DNA from: Clostridiales bacterium
GTDB taxonomy: Bacteria > Bacillota > Clostridia > Lachnospirales > Lachnospiraceae
Direction: 5' to 3'
NCBI GenBank assembly: GCA_012520655.1
Contig: JAAYNW010000010.1
Location: 1 to 64,000 of the forward strand
DNA length: 64,000 nt
Part shown: positions 52,341 through 62,004 of the stretch, piece by piece
Numbering within the stretch: the first letter of the stretch is position 1
Layout: each line of letters begins with the position of its first letter
Made by a program: the position numbers and the translations under genes
Notes under the pieces: model-generated
The model's input: the letters and a program-made list of their open reading frames with translations, nothing else
Databases searched by the model: none
What the model was told of the DNA's origin: nothing

Positions 52341-54518
52341 ATGAGCAGTATATTGATTGTAGGCAGTTATGGTACTTTTACAGATGAATTAATTAATAAA
52401 TTCTATAAAGAAAATTGGCACATTTATACGCTGACGAATAGTAAACGGCTTATTAAGCCGACCCGTGTATTTGAACAATATACATTTGCCTATGACAGCA
52501 ATAGTGTGGAAGAAGTAATAAACAGCTGCCGCCCGGATGCAATTCTGTTTCTGGGAGCTTACGACCCGTTGTATCGATGGGAGGAGGAGCATGTGCAGGA
52601 GGAATCGCTTAATTATGTTGCGGGACTCAGCAATCTTCTCATGGCATCTGCGACATTGGGAGTAAGACATTTTATTTATGTATCCTCAGACAGGGTGTTT
52701 GAGGAGGAATATGCGGTCAATATAAGGGAAGAGATGCCGGTGGTGCCGGGTAGCTTTCAAGGAATGACAATTTCTCAAGGTGAAAATCTGGCAATGCATT
52801 TTAATGTGACGACGCAAATGGAAGTAACGGTTGTGCGAATTGCCCAGATGTACGGTATTCCCGCGAATCGTGAGGACTGTACCGATATCTATTCCAAGAT
52901 GTGTGTAAAGGCGTTAGTGTCGGGCCGTTTGTATGTAAATGCAAAAAAAATAATGTCTGCACTATACGTGAAGGATGGTGCCGAAGCAATATATCTTTTG
53001 ATTAATGCGCCGGAGAGAAAGTATCGACTTTACCATGTTTCCTCTATGGAGGAGGTAACGGAGAACAAGGTGGCAGAACTTATTCAAGAAAATTACCCAC
53101 ATCCGGTGGAAATCGTAGATAGAACCATCGGGCTGAGACAGAGAGTAATCTTATCCAATGAAAGATTTTGCCAAGAGTTTTCTTTTCAGGTAAGAACCGG
53201 CTATGAAGAAATGATTCCTGTGATTATTGCACACATGAAGCGCCATAAGAATCTTTTTCTACATAGTGATGATCAATATGAAGGTCAGAAGTTCCATGAA
53301 CGTATATTCCGTCTGTTAAAAAAAGCGGTTCCGTTTTTGGAGACGGCAGTATTTTTCATTCCGGTTTTCCTGCTGAATAACCGTCTGGGCGATAGTCTTT
53401 ATTTTAACCAGATTAATTATTATTTATTGTATGTTCTGCTTTTCGCAATTGTACATGGCAGGCAGCAGGCAATTTTTTCGGCACTGCTCAGTGTGATCGG
53501 ATATTTTTTCGGGCAGATGCATACGTCTTCCGGATTTTCCTTATTAATCGATATCAATACTTACATATGGATCGCACAGATTTTTGCGGTTGGGTTGACG
53601 GTGGGACATTTGAAGGATAAGTTCCGGGAGATGGAGGAAGATAAAAACGAAAGAATCGAATTCCTCGCGGATCGGCTGAGCGATATTACGGTAATTAACT
53701 CCAGCAATACGAAAATCAAGAATTATTTTGCCGAAAGGTTGATCAGCAGTTCGGAAAGTATCGGGCGTATATATGGTATTACCTCCAGATTGGAAAAGTC
53801 AGAGACCGGCGAGGTCCTGTTCGCGGCATTGGATACGTTGTCGGAGATTATGGAGACGCCGGATGTGGCGCTTTATCTCGTGTCCAATGAAGAATATTGC
53901 AGACTGGCATCGGCATCCAGCGAGAAGGCACGTTCCCTCGGAAAATCGCTCGCGATTAATAATTATAAAGTGATTTTTGATGTTCTGAAAAACAAGCAGG
54001 TGTATATCAACCGTTCTCTGGAAAGTGAGCTTCCTATGATGGGCAGCGCTCTTTTTGATGACAAGGGGGATATGAGAATTGTTATTCTGCTGTGGAATAT
54101 CCCGTATGAGCAGATGACCTTGTATCAATCCAATTTATTGACCGTAACCGGCGCGCTTGTTTATTCCGTAGTGGTCAGGGATGCGGATTATCTCGATGCA
54201 CTTGCATACCGTCGATATCTTCCCGAGACTAATATACTTCAGGAGGATGCCTTCAAATCTATGCTGGAAGTCTATCAGAAAGCAGGAGAGAAGGGATATG
54301 CGGAATCCTGTGTTCTATATATCAAAGCAGATGATATGCCGCTTAAGGAATTCAGCGATAAGATACGCCCTTCGCTGCGCGATACGGACTATGTCGGCGT
54401 CATGCCGGGTGGCGAACTCGCGGTATTATTAACCAACACTAATAAAAACGAGTCGGTGTATGTAAGGAAGCGTCTGGAAGAAATAGGGGTTACAGCCTAC
54501 CAAACCCAGAAAATATAG
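52341..54518 (+). CDS. pelD: PelD-like c-di-GMP receptor with N-terminal SDR domain
   Basis: A 725-aa membrane protein. The start is ATG 52341 with GGGAG 11 nt upstream. Residues 1-300 are a short-chain dehydrogenase-like fold (ILIVGSYGTF, YVSSDRVFEEEY, VVRIAQMYGIP), but the catalytic Tyr-x3-Lys is missing (QGMTISQGENL at that position). Four hydrophobic helices follow (about 330-420), then a GAF region (about 470-610) and a degenerate GGDEF domain. There the c-di-GMP I-site RDTD (680-683) is kept, while the active-site GGDEF reads GGEL (690-693). That is the known layout of PelD, the c-di-GMP receptor that activates Pel polymerisation. It leads the pel operon. Confidence 0.85.
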   Translation: MSSILIVGSYGTFTDELINKFYKENWHIYTLTNSKRLIKPTRVFEQYTFAYDSNSVEEVINSCRPDAILFLGAYDPLYRWEEEHVQEESLNYVAGLSNLLMASATLGVRHFIYVSSDRVFEEEYAVNIREEMPVVPGSFQGMTISQGENLAMHFNVTTQMEVTVVRIAQMYGIPANREDCTDIYSKMCVKALVSGRLYVNAKKIMSALYVKDGAEAIYLLINAPERKYRLYHVSSMEEVTENKVAELIQENYPHPVEIVDRTIGLRQRVILSNERFCQEFSFQVRTGYEEMIPVIIAHMKRHKNLFLHSDDQYEGQKFHERIFRLLKKAVPFLETAVFFIPVFLLNNRLGDSLYFNQINYYLLYVLLFAIVHGRQQAIFSALLSVIGYFFGQMHTSSGFSLLIDINTYIWIAQIFAVGLTVGHLKDKFREMEEDKNERIEFLADRLSDITVINSSNTKIKNYFAERLISSSESIGRIYGITSRLEKSETGEVLFAALDTLSEIMETPDVALYLVSNEEYCRLASASSEKARSLGKSLAINNYKVIFDVLKNKQVYINRSLESELPMMGSALFDDKGDMRIVILLWNIPYEQMTLYQSNLLTVTGALVYSVVVRDADYLDALAYRRYLPETNILQEDAFKSMLEVYQKAGEKGYAESCVLYIKADDMPLKEFSDKIRPSLRDTDYVGVMPGGELAVLLTNTNKNESVYVRKRLEEIGVTAYQTQKI

Positions 54519-54581
54519 ATTGGGCCTGCAGAAAGCTTACAGGCCGTAAGATTAAGATAAGGAAGGCATGGTTGTTCTTAT

Positions 54582-55511
54582 ATGGATACAGCAGGGCTTT
54601 GGCCGGTTATAGTAATTTGCATATTGAATGTACTTGTGGCATTTGGCGTATTTGTTTGGGCCTGCTTCCAAAAAAAGGGGAGGCGCAGTACAGGTTTTTT
54701 AGCGGCATGGTTTATTTTTATTGTTCCATTTTTGGGACTACTTTATTTGCTGCTAGGCTATTTGATCAGCTTTTTGAATCGCAAGAAAGCTGTAGACATG
54801 AGCGATGTTAGCTTCAGCCAGGAACGTGAGAAGCTCGTATTGCCGCCGGATCAGGAGACGGAATTGAACTATGTGCCGATACAGGATGCCATGGAGGTCT
54901 CGGATACACTCAGCCTTCGCCGGCTGATTCTGGATGCTCTTCGCAACGATGCAAAAAGGACTGTTGCCAGTATCGCGGTTGCCATGAACAGTAGGGATAC
55001 CGAGACTTCTCATTACGCGGCATCGGTTATTCTCGATGCTTTGTCCGAATTTCGTTCCACGGCGCAGAATATGATTGAACATACGCAGAAGCTCCCTGAG
55101 GACGTGGAGATGAACCTTCTTACTTTCAATTATATTCACGACGTCTTAAAGATGAAAATCATGACAAACATGGAGCAGGAGGCATACATCTATACGTTGG
55201 ATAATGTTGCGGAGAATCTTTTTACCCATAATCTCTGGTATATGACTGCAACTCACTACTTGTGGATGACGGATTGGTTCCTTTCGCTGAAGGACTATAA
55301 TATGGCCGATAAATGGGTTTCCAGAGCAAGCAAGTACCGGCCGTATGTGTTGGATACTTTTAAAGCAAGGCTGCATCTATATTATAACCAACATAACCAG
55401 CCCGCTTTTTTTGAATGTCTGAATGAATTGCGGGAAAGCGATGTCAAGGCGGACGAGGAGATTCTGAACCTATTTCGTCTGTATGGTAAGCAGGAGTATA
55501 GGAGCTTATGA
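54582..55511 (+). CDS. pelE: PelE-like membrane protein with TPR-type repeats
   Basis: A 309-aa protein with two N-terminal membrane helices (WPVIVICILNVLVAFGVFVW and WFIFIVPFLGLLYLLLGYLI), followed by a cytoplasmic helical region with TPR-like units (NLWYMTATHYLWMTDWFLSL, YNMADKWVSRASKYRPYVLD). This matches PelE, which partners PelD in the inner-membrane Pel complex. A strong ribosome site (AAGGAAGG) lies 15 nt upstream, longer than ideal. It ends in an ATGA overlap with the next gene. Confidence 0.75.
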   Translation: MDTAGLWPVIVICILNVLVAFGVFVWACFQKKGRRSTGFLAAWFIFIVPFLGLLYLLLGYLISFLNRKKAVDMSDVSFSQEREKLVLPPDQETELNYVPIQDAMEVSDTLSLRRLILDALRNDAKRTVASIAVAMNSRDTETSHYAASVILDALSEFRSTAQNMIEHTQKLPEDVEMNLLTFNYIHDVLKMKIMTNMEQEAYIYTLDNVAENLFTHNLWYMTATHYLWMTDWFLSLKDYNMADKWVSRASKYRPYVLDTFKARLHLYYNQHNQPAFFECLNELRESDVKADEEILNLFRLYGKQEYRSL

Positions 55512-57334
55512 TTTCAAAAGGAAATTATTACGTAATTTTTATATTGTTGTTGATGATTTTTGTCATGTTCATGTTTGCCGGTGTCTCGTCAGATATTTTG
55601 TCGGATACATCTATGAACAGCAGGGCCGAAGAGGCTGCGAATGTCAGCCATGAGAACCGTGAGATCTTTCCCTCCGAGCAGAAGCTGAAAGTTGCTATAC
55701 TGTCGGAGGATGACGGGGATATTGTCTCGAATCTTCTGGAGGAATGGTGTGTTTATAATAAATATGCCTATAAGCTATATACTTCATGGGTAACGGAGGA
55801 GGAAATTGTTGATTACGACTTACTTCTGTTCGGCCATTATACGCTTACAGTTAAAGATAAAGAAATGCTATATAGTTATGCCAAAACCGGCAAGAATATG
55901 ATTTTTACCGAGCTGCCCGATTATAGCGAAATAGTCGCTGATTCTGAATTCGCCGCTTTTTTCGGGATTAGGTCGGGCGTAGAGGAATTCGTGACGGCGG
56001 ACGGAATAAAGATATTCCCGAATTTCATGATGAATAAGGAACGAGTGTATGCTGAAGGCGATTATTTCGGAGAGGAAGACGATACGCAGATTGATGTACC
56101 TTATTACTCCTTGACATCGGGCTATGAAGTATATTCGGTGGGTGTTCTGGAGAACCAGAAGGAATTGGGGATCGAGGATAAAGACTTGCCCCCGCTGCTC
56201 TGGAAAACAACCACAAATAACTCCTTTGTGTTTGCTGTGAACAGCAATATTTTCGACGGAATGTCTATGCTCGGTGTTCTTACCGGTTTCATGGCACAGG
56301 TGGGAGATGTCTATCTCTATCCGATTGTGAATGCACAGACTATTTCCGTATTGGATTATCCTTATTTTTCCGGCGAGAATGATGAAGCTATGCAGACGTT
56401 ATACAGTCGGAATTCCGAGGCGGTAGGCAGAGACTTGCTTTGGTCAAATATTGTACAGATTTTAAAAAATTATGGAAATTCCTACAGCTTCTTTGCTGCC
56501 CCGCAGCTCGACTATGCGGGCAAAACGGAGCCATCTGAAGCATATCTCAATTTTTATCTAAGGGAAATAAGCAAACTGCCGGGAGATATGGGGCTATCAT
56601 TGGACCGGATATCCGATACCGGCTTGGAAGAGATAAATGCAAGAAATGAGCATTTCCTGCAGAAGAATCTGCCGAAGTATGAATTTACGGCGTTGTACGC
56701 CGCAGACTTCAAACCCGAGGAAGTAGCGGAGAGACTGGATTATGAGCATTTAAAAAGTATCAGTCTGATAATGTCAAAATATGAAGAAGGGGATTCGCTT
56801 CTCAGCTTCTTAAACGATGGTATTCTTTCCGTGAAGTTTAATGTGGACGGATATCGGCACGAGACGATGGATGATCTGCGGATGATTTGTGTAGAAAATG
56901 CGCTTGGGATGTGCAATGTGTGGGTAGATATCGGGCGCGTGTTTTATCCCGAGAACGAAGAGGATGAATGGAACAATCTGAGTCTGAAATGGTCGAAGGG
57001 AGATACATATTTTAAAGATTTTGCCGGATTGGATATGGTATCAGCCTGTGAGTTGGAAAAACGTGTAAGACGTTTTATGGCTTTGGATTATGCCTATGAA
57101 CATGCTGGAGAAGATGTGAATATTCAGATTAAGAATTTCGACGAAGAAGCGTATTTTGTACTTTGTACTTATAATAACAGTGTGGATTCTGCGGAGAATG
57201 CCAAAGTGGATAAGATTTCCGATACGGCTTACTTAATCAAGGCATCGGCACCGGAGGTTCGGATTCATCTGTCGGAGGAGAATGTTCTGAAGAAGCCGGC
57301 AAATAATAAGACGATTCCGAGCCATCCGCAATAA
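55508..57334 (+). CDS. DUF2194 membrane-anchored protein in PelA position
   Basis: A 608-aa protein with one N-terminal membrane helix (YYVIFILLLMIFVMFMFAGV) and a large external part. DUF2194 pattern: an early domain (VAILSEDDGDIVSNLLEEWC, LLLFGHYTLTVKDKEMLYSY), then YSFFAAPQLDYAGKTEPSEA and MGLSLDRISDTGLEEINARN. In other Gram-positive pel loci a PelA-type deacetylase/hydrolase occupies this slot; the C-terminal half may be a degenerate deacetylase fold, but I see no clear Asp-His metal ligands. Role: probable polymer processing or anchoring. Overlaps PelE by 4 nt. Confidence 0.7.
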   Translation: MISKGNYYVIFILLLMIFVMFMFAGVSSDILSDTSMNSRAEEAANVSHENREIFPSEQKLKVAILSEDDGDIVSNLLEEWCVYNKYAYKLYTSWVTEEEIVDYDLLLFGHYTLTVKDKEMLYSYAKTGKNMIFTELPDYSEIVADSEFAAFFGIRSGVEEFVTADGIKIFPNFMMNKERVYAEGDYFGEEDDTQIDVPYYSLTSGYEVYSVGVLENQKELGIEDKDLPPLLWKTTTNNSFVFAVNSNIFDGMSMLGVLTGFMAQVGDVYLYPIVNAQTISVLDYPYFSGENDEAMQTLYSRNSEAVGRDLLWSNIVQILKNYGNSYSFFAAPQLDYAGKTEPSEAYLNFYLREISKLPGDMGLSLDRISDTGLEEINARNEHFLQKNLPKYEFTALYAADFKPEEVAERLDYEHLKSISLIMSKYEEGDSLLSFLNDGILSVKFNVDGYRHETMDDLRMICVENALGMCNVWVDIGRVFYPENEEDEWNNLSLKWSKGDTYFKDFAGLDMVSACELEKRVRRFMALDYAYEHAGEDVNIQIKNFDEEAYFVLCTYNNSVDSAENAKVDKISDTAYLIKASAPEVRIHLSEENVLKKPANNKTIPSHPQ

Positions 57335-57355
57335 GACAGCATAGGAGGATTGAGT

Positions 57356-58828
57356 ATGATAGTATGCATGATAGCAGAGGGCTGTTATCCTTATGTTGTT
57401 GGAGGTGTGTCCAGCTGGATACATAGCATCATTCGGTTGTTTCCGAATATTGAATTTAAATTGATTACAATTGTTTCGGACCGTAGTGTGAGTGGGAAAT
57501 TCGCCTATAAGCTTCCGGATAATCTGACGGAGATTCACGAGGTGTATCTTCAGGATGTAGACTGGGTGGGACGTCATAAAAAACGAAAGAGACCCGTGAA
57601 CTTAAATAGTGAAGAAGTGGAAGCCCTACGCAGTCTGGTAATCGGGGAGGATGTAGACTGGATGACGGTGTTTAGGATGTTTAACCGGAAGAATATATCC
57701 ATCGACCACATACTGATGAGTCCCGAATTCCTGGAGATTACAAAGGAATATTATTCTATGCGGTTTTCCGACATCACTTTTTCGGATTTCCTATGGACCC
57801 TTCGCTCTATCTATTTGCCTCTGTTTTTTGCTCTGAAATGTGAGCCCCCGAAGGCCGATATTTATCATTGTGTGGCCACCGGATATGCGGGTATCATTGG
57901 CAGTAAGGCATTTTCCATGTATCCCGGCTCCAGGCTCTTAATCAGTGAGCACGGTATTTACACCAGGGAGCGGGAAGAGGAGATCATAAAGGCGAAATGG
58001 GTGCAGGGAGTTTATAAGACTATATGGATAGAACAGTTTCGGAAAATGTCCCAATGTGCTTATTATTACGCGGATTTGGTAACCGCACTTTTTGAGCATG
58101 CACAGACTCTTCAGATAGAACTGGGATGCCCGATCAATAAGGCGATTGTGACGCCCAACGGTATAGATGTGGAGAGGTTTGCGGATATTCCGCAGAAGGA
58201 TTCCGGGGACCCTTATATTAATGTGGGAGCAATTCTTCGCGTGACGCCCATTAAGGACTTAAAGACGATGATTAACGCATTCTATTACGCCCACCAAAAA
58301 CAACCGAAGCTGAAGCTATGGATTATGGGGCCGGACGATGAAGATCCCGAATATGCGGCTGACTGCAGAGAACTGATAAAGGCTTTGCAGGCGAAAAATA
58401 TTGTGTTTACGGGCAGCATTCGAACGGAAGAATATATCGGACGGATGGATATGATGATTCTTACGAGCATTAGTGAGGGACAACCGCTTACGATCTTGGA
58501 AGGCTTTGCGGCGAAGAAGCCATGCATCGCTACTAATGTGGGCAATTGCTATGGTTTGATCTATGGGGAAAATGATTCCTTCGGGGAAGCGGGTATTGTT
58601 GTACCCGTCATGAATATTTCCGAGATAACCCGGGCAATTTTAAAACTCGCCAATGATCCGGAATTGACTCGGAGAATGGGAGAGAACGGATACCGGCGCC
58701 TTATGAATAAATATAAGAGTATTTATATGGAAGAGACTTACAGAAAGATATATAAAATGCTTGGGAAGTTAAGCTCTGTCGAATACACGGAGGAAATATT
58801 TGTCCCTAAGGAAGTAAAAGAAGTTTGA
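57356..58828 (+). CDS. pelF: Pel polysaccharide glycosyltransferase PelF
   Basis: A 490-aa cytoplasmic GT4 that polymerises the Pel exopolysaccharide from UDP-amino-sugar donors. ATG 57356 has AGGAGG 7 nt upstream; the in-frame TTG at 57350 is too close to that site. The start reads MIVCMIAEGCYPYVVGGVSS, the PelF signature (EGxYPYVxGGVSSW). SEHGIYTREREEEIIKAKWV, GAILRVTPIKDLKTMINAF and SISEGQPLTILEGFAAKKP (E-x7-E) follow. Length is normal. It acts with PelD, PelE and PelG at the inner membrane. Confidence 0.94.
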   Translation: MIVCMIAEGCYPYVVGGVSSWIHSIIRLFPNIEFKLITIVSDRSVSGKFAYKLPDNLTEIHEVYLQDVDWVGRHKKRKRPVNLNSEEVEALRSLVIGEDVDWMTVFRMFNRKNISIDHILMSPEFLEITKEYYSMRFSDITFSDFLWTLRSIYLPLFFALKCEPPKADIYHCVATGYAGIIGSKAFSMYPGSRLLISEHGIYTREREEEIIKAKWVQGVYKTIWIEQFRKMSQCAYYYADLVTALFEHAQTLQIELGCPINKAIVTPNGIDVERFADIPQKDSGDPYINVGAILRVTPIKDLKTMINAFYYAHQKQPKLKLWIMGPDDEDPEYAADCRELIKALQAKNIVFTGSIRTEEYIGRMDMMILTSISEGQPLTILEGFAAKKPCIATNVGNCYGLIYGENDSFGEAGIVVPVMNISEITRAILKLANDPELTRRMGENGYRRLMNKYKSIYMEETYRKIYKMLGKLSSVEYTEEIFVPKEVKEV

Positions 58829-58869
58829 TATATTCCTCATGAAGACTTATGGAAAGGGAAATTTAAAGT

Positions 58870-60345
58870 ATGGCTGGTCTTGGCATTCAGTTAAATAAAA
58901 TATTTGATAAGCGTTCGGTGACCGCGGCGCTTTATGGAATAGGCTTTAGCTTTGTATATACGATTGCCCCGATGCTGGTAGTTATCGGCTGTCTGTTCGG
59001 GATGTATAAAGTGCTTGGTTTTGACACGGTAGGATATTTGGAAAGGGAGACGTTTTCCAGCAGCATCCTCTACATATTCATCTTTTCTCTTCTTACCTCG
59101 GCACCATTTAATTCGGTGTTGTCGAAGTTCCAGACGGACAGAATCTATGAACAGCGGTACGAGGATATTCGCCCCTGCATCTATGTGGGAACGATTACTA
59201 ATCTGACGCTTTCCTCCGTGCTGGCAATTCCTTTTTATATTTATGAGATAATTGTAGGCGGCGTGGCGGTATACTATGTGTTTACTACTTATATGGGATT
59301 TTTGGGATTATCTTTAACTTTTTCAACTATGGTATACAATTCAATCTTAAAGCAATATAAAAAGATATCCTTATATTTTATCTGCTGTATGACATTAAGT
59401 TTTTTACTGTCCGTGGTCTTTCATTATTGGCTCGGATTCTCCATTACTTACAGTATGTTGTTGGCTTTGACGATCGGCTTTTTGCTGATTGCATCTTTGG
59501 AACTGGCCAATGTGCTGAAGTATTTTCCTGTCAATAGCCGTAACTATCGAGGAGTGCTGTACTATTACAGAATATATTGGAAACTGATTGCATCCAATTT
59601 CCTGTATACTCTCGGACTATTTATTCATAATTTCGTATTCTGGACGCAGCCCTGGCACATGGTTGTCCGCAATACCTATGTAAGCAACCAGCCTTATGAT
59701 ATGGCATCCTGTCTCGCCATGTTCACTAACATTTCTGCCAGTGTATTGTTTATTTCCAGAGTGGAGATGCACTTTCATGAGAGATATAAAGATTATACGG
59801 AAGCTGTCATCGGCGGTAAGCTGGACACTATTGAGAAGTCCAAGAAGCGGATGTTCCGCGGGCTTTCCTCTCAACTGCTGTCGCTGGTTCACATTCAATT
59901 CATCATATCGGTCATCATCTATTTAATTGCGGTGGTTGTTTTGCCATTTATGGGATTTTCGGGGATGGTCATGGAAATTTATCCGCAGCTGGCAGTAGGA
60001 TATTTTATTTCCTACTTGATGTATTCGGAACTCTTATTTTTATATTATTTCGACGATTTGACCGGAGCCATGCTAAACGGTGTAATATTTGCGGGTGTAG
60101 CTCTTGCAGGCTCTATATTTTGCACTCGTTTACCTGTTATCTGGTATGGTGCCGGCTTCACGGCGGCGGCCTTTTTGGCATTTACCTTTTCTTATTTCAG
60201 GCTCCGCTGGATTGAGAAAAATTTTGATAATTACATTTTCTGCCGGGGAACAATTCTAAAACAAGTAGCAGGCGAGGCTCCGGAGGGAGACGTTTATAAC
60301 ATATATAAAGGGAAAACAGATTTGATAAAACCGAAGGTACAATAA
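58870..60345 (+). CDS. pelG: Pel polysaccharide export protein PelG
   Basis: A 491-aa polytopic membrane protein with about 12 hydrophobic segments, the Wzx/MATE-like transporter that moves the Pel polymer across the membrane. The N-terminus AGLGIQLNKIFDKRSVTAAL then YGIGFSFVYTIAPMLVVIG and TSAPFNSVLSKFQTDRIYEQ are typical of PelG. GGAAAGGG precedes the start. It lies directly after pelF, the conserved order, with a 41-nt gap. Confidence 0.93.
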   Translation: MAGLGIQLNKIFDKRSVTAALYGIGFSFVYTIAPMLVVIGCLFGMYKVLGFDTVGYLERETFSSSILYIFIFSLLTSAPFNSVLSKFQTDRIYEQRYEDIRPCIYVGTITNLTLSSVLAIPFYIYEIIVGGVAVYYVFTTYMGFLGLSLTFSTMVYNSILKQYKKISLYFICCMTLSFLLSVVFHYWLGFSITYSMLLALTIGFLLIASLELANVLKYFPVNSRNYRGVLYYYRIYWKLIASNFLYTLGLFIHNFVFWTQPWHMVVRNTYVSNQPYDMASCLAMFTNISASVLFISRVEMHFHERYKDYTEAVIGGKLDTIEKSKKRMFRGLSSQLLSLVHIQFIISVIIYLIAVVVLPFMGFSGMVMEIYPQLAVGYFISYLMYSELLFLYYFDDLTGAMLNGVIFAGVALAGSIFCTRLPVIWYGAGFTAAAFLAFTFSYFRLRWIEKNFDNYIFCRGTILKQVAGEAPEGDVYNIYKGKTDLIKPKVQ

Positions 60346-60358
60346 CAGGAGGAAGCGT

Positions 60359-60778
60359 ATGTCTATTATACTTAGAATTTTTGTATGTATTACAGGTATT
60401 GTCTTGATTTGTATGGCTCGAAGAGCCAGTATTGTCCGTAAGATGACTGAAAAACAGAGTCTGTTCTGGATTATGGGAGGAATAATAATTATTTTGTTCG
60501 GATTGATTCCCGGATTAGTCTATTTTATTTCGGACCTATTTTCGGTAGAATATTCCCCCTCCATTATATTTGCGTTGGCTATTGTCCTTGCGGCTTACGG
60601 TATATTTAACTGTTATAATTCCATCGGAGAGCTGTATTCCCGCGTGCAGGAGTTGGCTATGCAGGTATCTTTGCTGAATGAGGAAAACAGCCATTTGAAG
60701 GGGCTGATAGAAGGAAACAAAGAAATTGTGACGGATACCGAGAAGGAGGATTCCGTAATGGAGCACACGGAAGAATGA
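60359..60778 (+). CDS. DUF2304-type small membrane protein
   Basis: A 139-aa protein with three hydrophobic helices (IFVCITGIVLICMAR, SLFWIMGGIIIILFGLIPGL, SIIFALAIVLAAYGIF) and a helical tail (VQELAMQVSLLNEENSHL). This matches DUF2304, proteins that sit next to polyprenyl-phosphate glycosyltransferases, as here with the GT2 at 62001. AGGAGGAAG precedes the start. It ends in an ATGA overlap with the GT4 gene. A role in membrane anchoring or flippase assistance is supposed, not shown. Confidence 0.75.
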   Translation: MSIILRIFVCITGIVLICMARRASIVRKMTEKQSLFWIMGGIIIILFGLIPGLVYFISDLFSVEYSPSIIFALAIVLAAYGIFNCYNSIGELYSRVQELAMQVSLLNEENSHLKGLIEGNKEIVTDTEKEDSVMEHTEE

Positions 60779-62004
60779 AAAAAAGACTGTTATTTATAAT
60801 CAATACGATGGGCAGGGCCGGAGCGGAAACCGCTCTCATAGAACTGCTTAAGAGGCTGGAGACCGCGGGAAAGTATGAGCTTTTTCTTTATACGGTCATT
60901 CCCTGCGGTGAACTGTTCGACAGTGTGCCGAAAGGAGTTCATATTTTAAATAAACATGTAAGCAACGGATCAGTACTATCTTTTAAGGGGCATGTGCGTA
61001 TTGCCGGTGCGGTGCTTCATTCGTTCTTCTATAAAATGACGGGCTTTCGCCTGCTTCGCTATATGCTGGATAATATTAAAGAGCAGAGAGCTGCAGGGAG
61101 GAAGCTGCAGTATGATAAGCTACTGTGGAGACTGTTAGCAGACGGCCGCCCTATGGTAGAAGGAACCTATGATCTGGCGGTGGCTTATATTGAAGGTGCG
61201 TCGGTCTATTGCCTGGCAGATAGAGTAAACGCAAGACATAAAGCAGCTTTTATACATATTGATTACGAGAAGGCGGGATATACTCCCAGGATGGATAGAG
61301 ACTGTTATCGTAAGGCGGAGAAAATCTTCGTAGTGTCCAAAGAGGTGGGAGAGAAATTCTGCAATATTTATCCGCAATACCGGAATAAAATCAAGCTGTT
61401 TCGCAACTTGCTGGATATCGAGGGAATTCGGTGGATGGCACAGAGGGAAAGCGGATTTACGGATGAATATTCAGGGATTCGTCTTGTAACCGTGGGACGT
61501 CTTCATTACCAGAAAGGATATGATATTGCGGTAGAAGCGCTGGCCAAGCTGCGTGCGGAGCACTATGACGTGCGCTGGTATGTGATAGGCGAGGGTATGG
61601 AACGCAATAATCTGGAGCAATTAATAAAGAAGTTTAAAATAGAAGATTCCTTTTTCCTTCTGGGAGCCAAGGATAATCCCTACCCGTATATAAAGCAAGC
61701 GGATATTTACGTTCATGCTACCCGATATGAAGGGAAGAGTATTGCGATAGAGGAAGCCCAGATTTTGGGGAAAGCAATTGTTGCCTCCGATTGCACTGGC
61801 AACAAGGAGCAGATTATTCACGGTTATGACGGTATGCTGCTGCCTTTAAATGCTGATAACTTGGCAAACGGACTTAAAAAGGTAATAGAGGATTCGGAAT
61901 TAAGAAAAAAGTATGAAGAGCATGTACTTGAGAAGAAATTGGAATTTCCAGAGGATTTGGAGGAACTGCTTTCGATGCTTGCGGAAGAAGGAGACGTTTT
62001 ATGA
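60775..62004 (+). CDS. GT4 glycosyltransferase
   Basis: A 409-aa GT-B enzyme. LLFIINTMGRAGAETALIEL (acceptor loop), VTVGRLHYQKGYDIAVEALA and YVHATRYEGKSIAIEEAQIL (E-x7-E motif) mark family 4. It starts within the previous gene's ATGA stop and ends the same way, so it is tightly coupled in the pel operon. Extra GT genes are not part of the minimal Pel set, so it may add a side sugar or serve a linked polymer. Substrate unknown. Confidence 0.88.
   Translation: MKKRLLFIINTMGRAGAETALIELLKRLETAGKYELFLYTVIPCGELFDSVPKGVHILNKHVSNGSVLSFKGHVRIAGAVLHSFFYKMTGFRLLRYMLDNIKEQRAAGRKLQYDKLLWRLLADGRPMVEGTYDLAVAYIEGASVYCLADRVNARHKAAFIHIDYEKAGYTPRMDRDCYRKAEKIFVVSKEVGEKFCNIYPQYRNKIKLFRNLLDIEGIRWMAQRESGFTDEYSGIRLVTVGRLHYQKGYDIAVEALAKLRAEHYDVRWYVIGEGMERNNLEQLIKKFKIEDSFFLLGAKDNPYPYIKQADIYVHATRYEGKSIAIEEAQILGKAIVASDCTGNKEQIIHGYDGMLLPLNADNLANGLKKVIEDSELRKKYEEHVLEKKLEFPEDLEELLSMLAEEGDVL

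Noticed and set aside
54523..54545. Hairpin GGCCTG...CAGGCC between pelD-like and pelE-like genes as a terminator
   Set aside because: No T-run follows it; it may slow transcription but does not look like a terminator.
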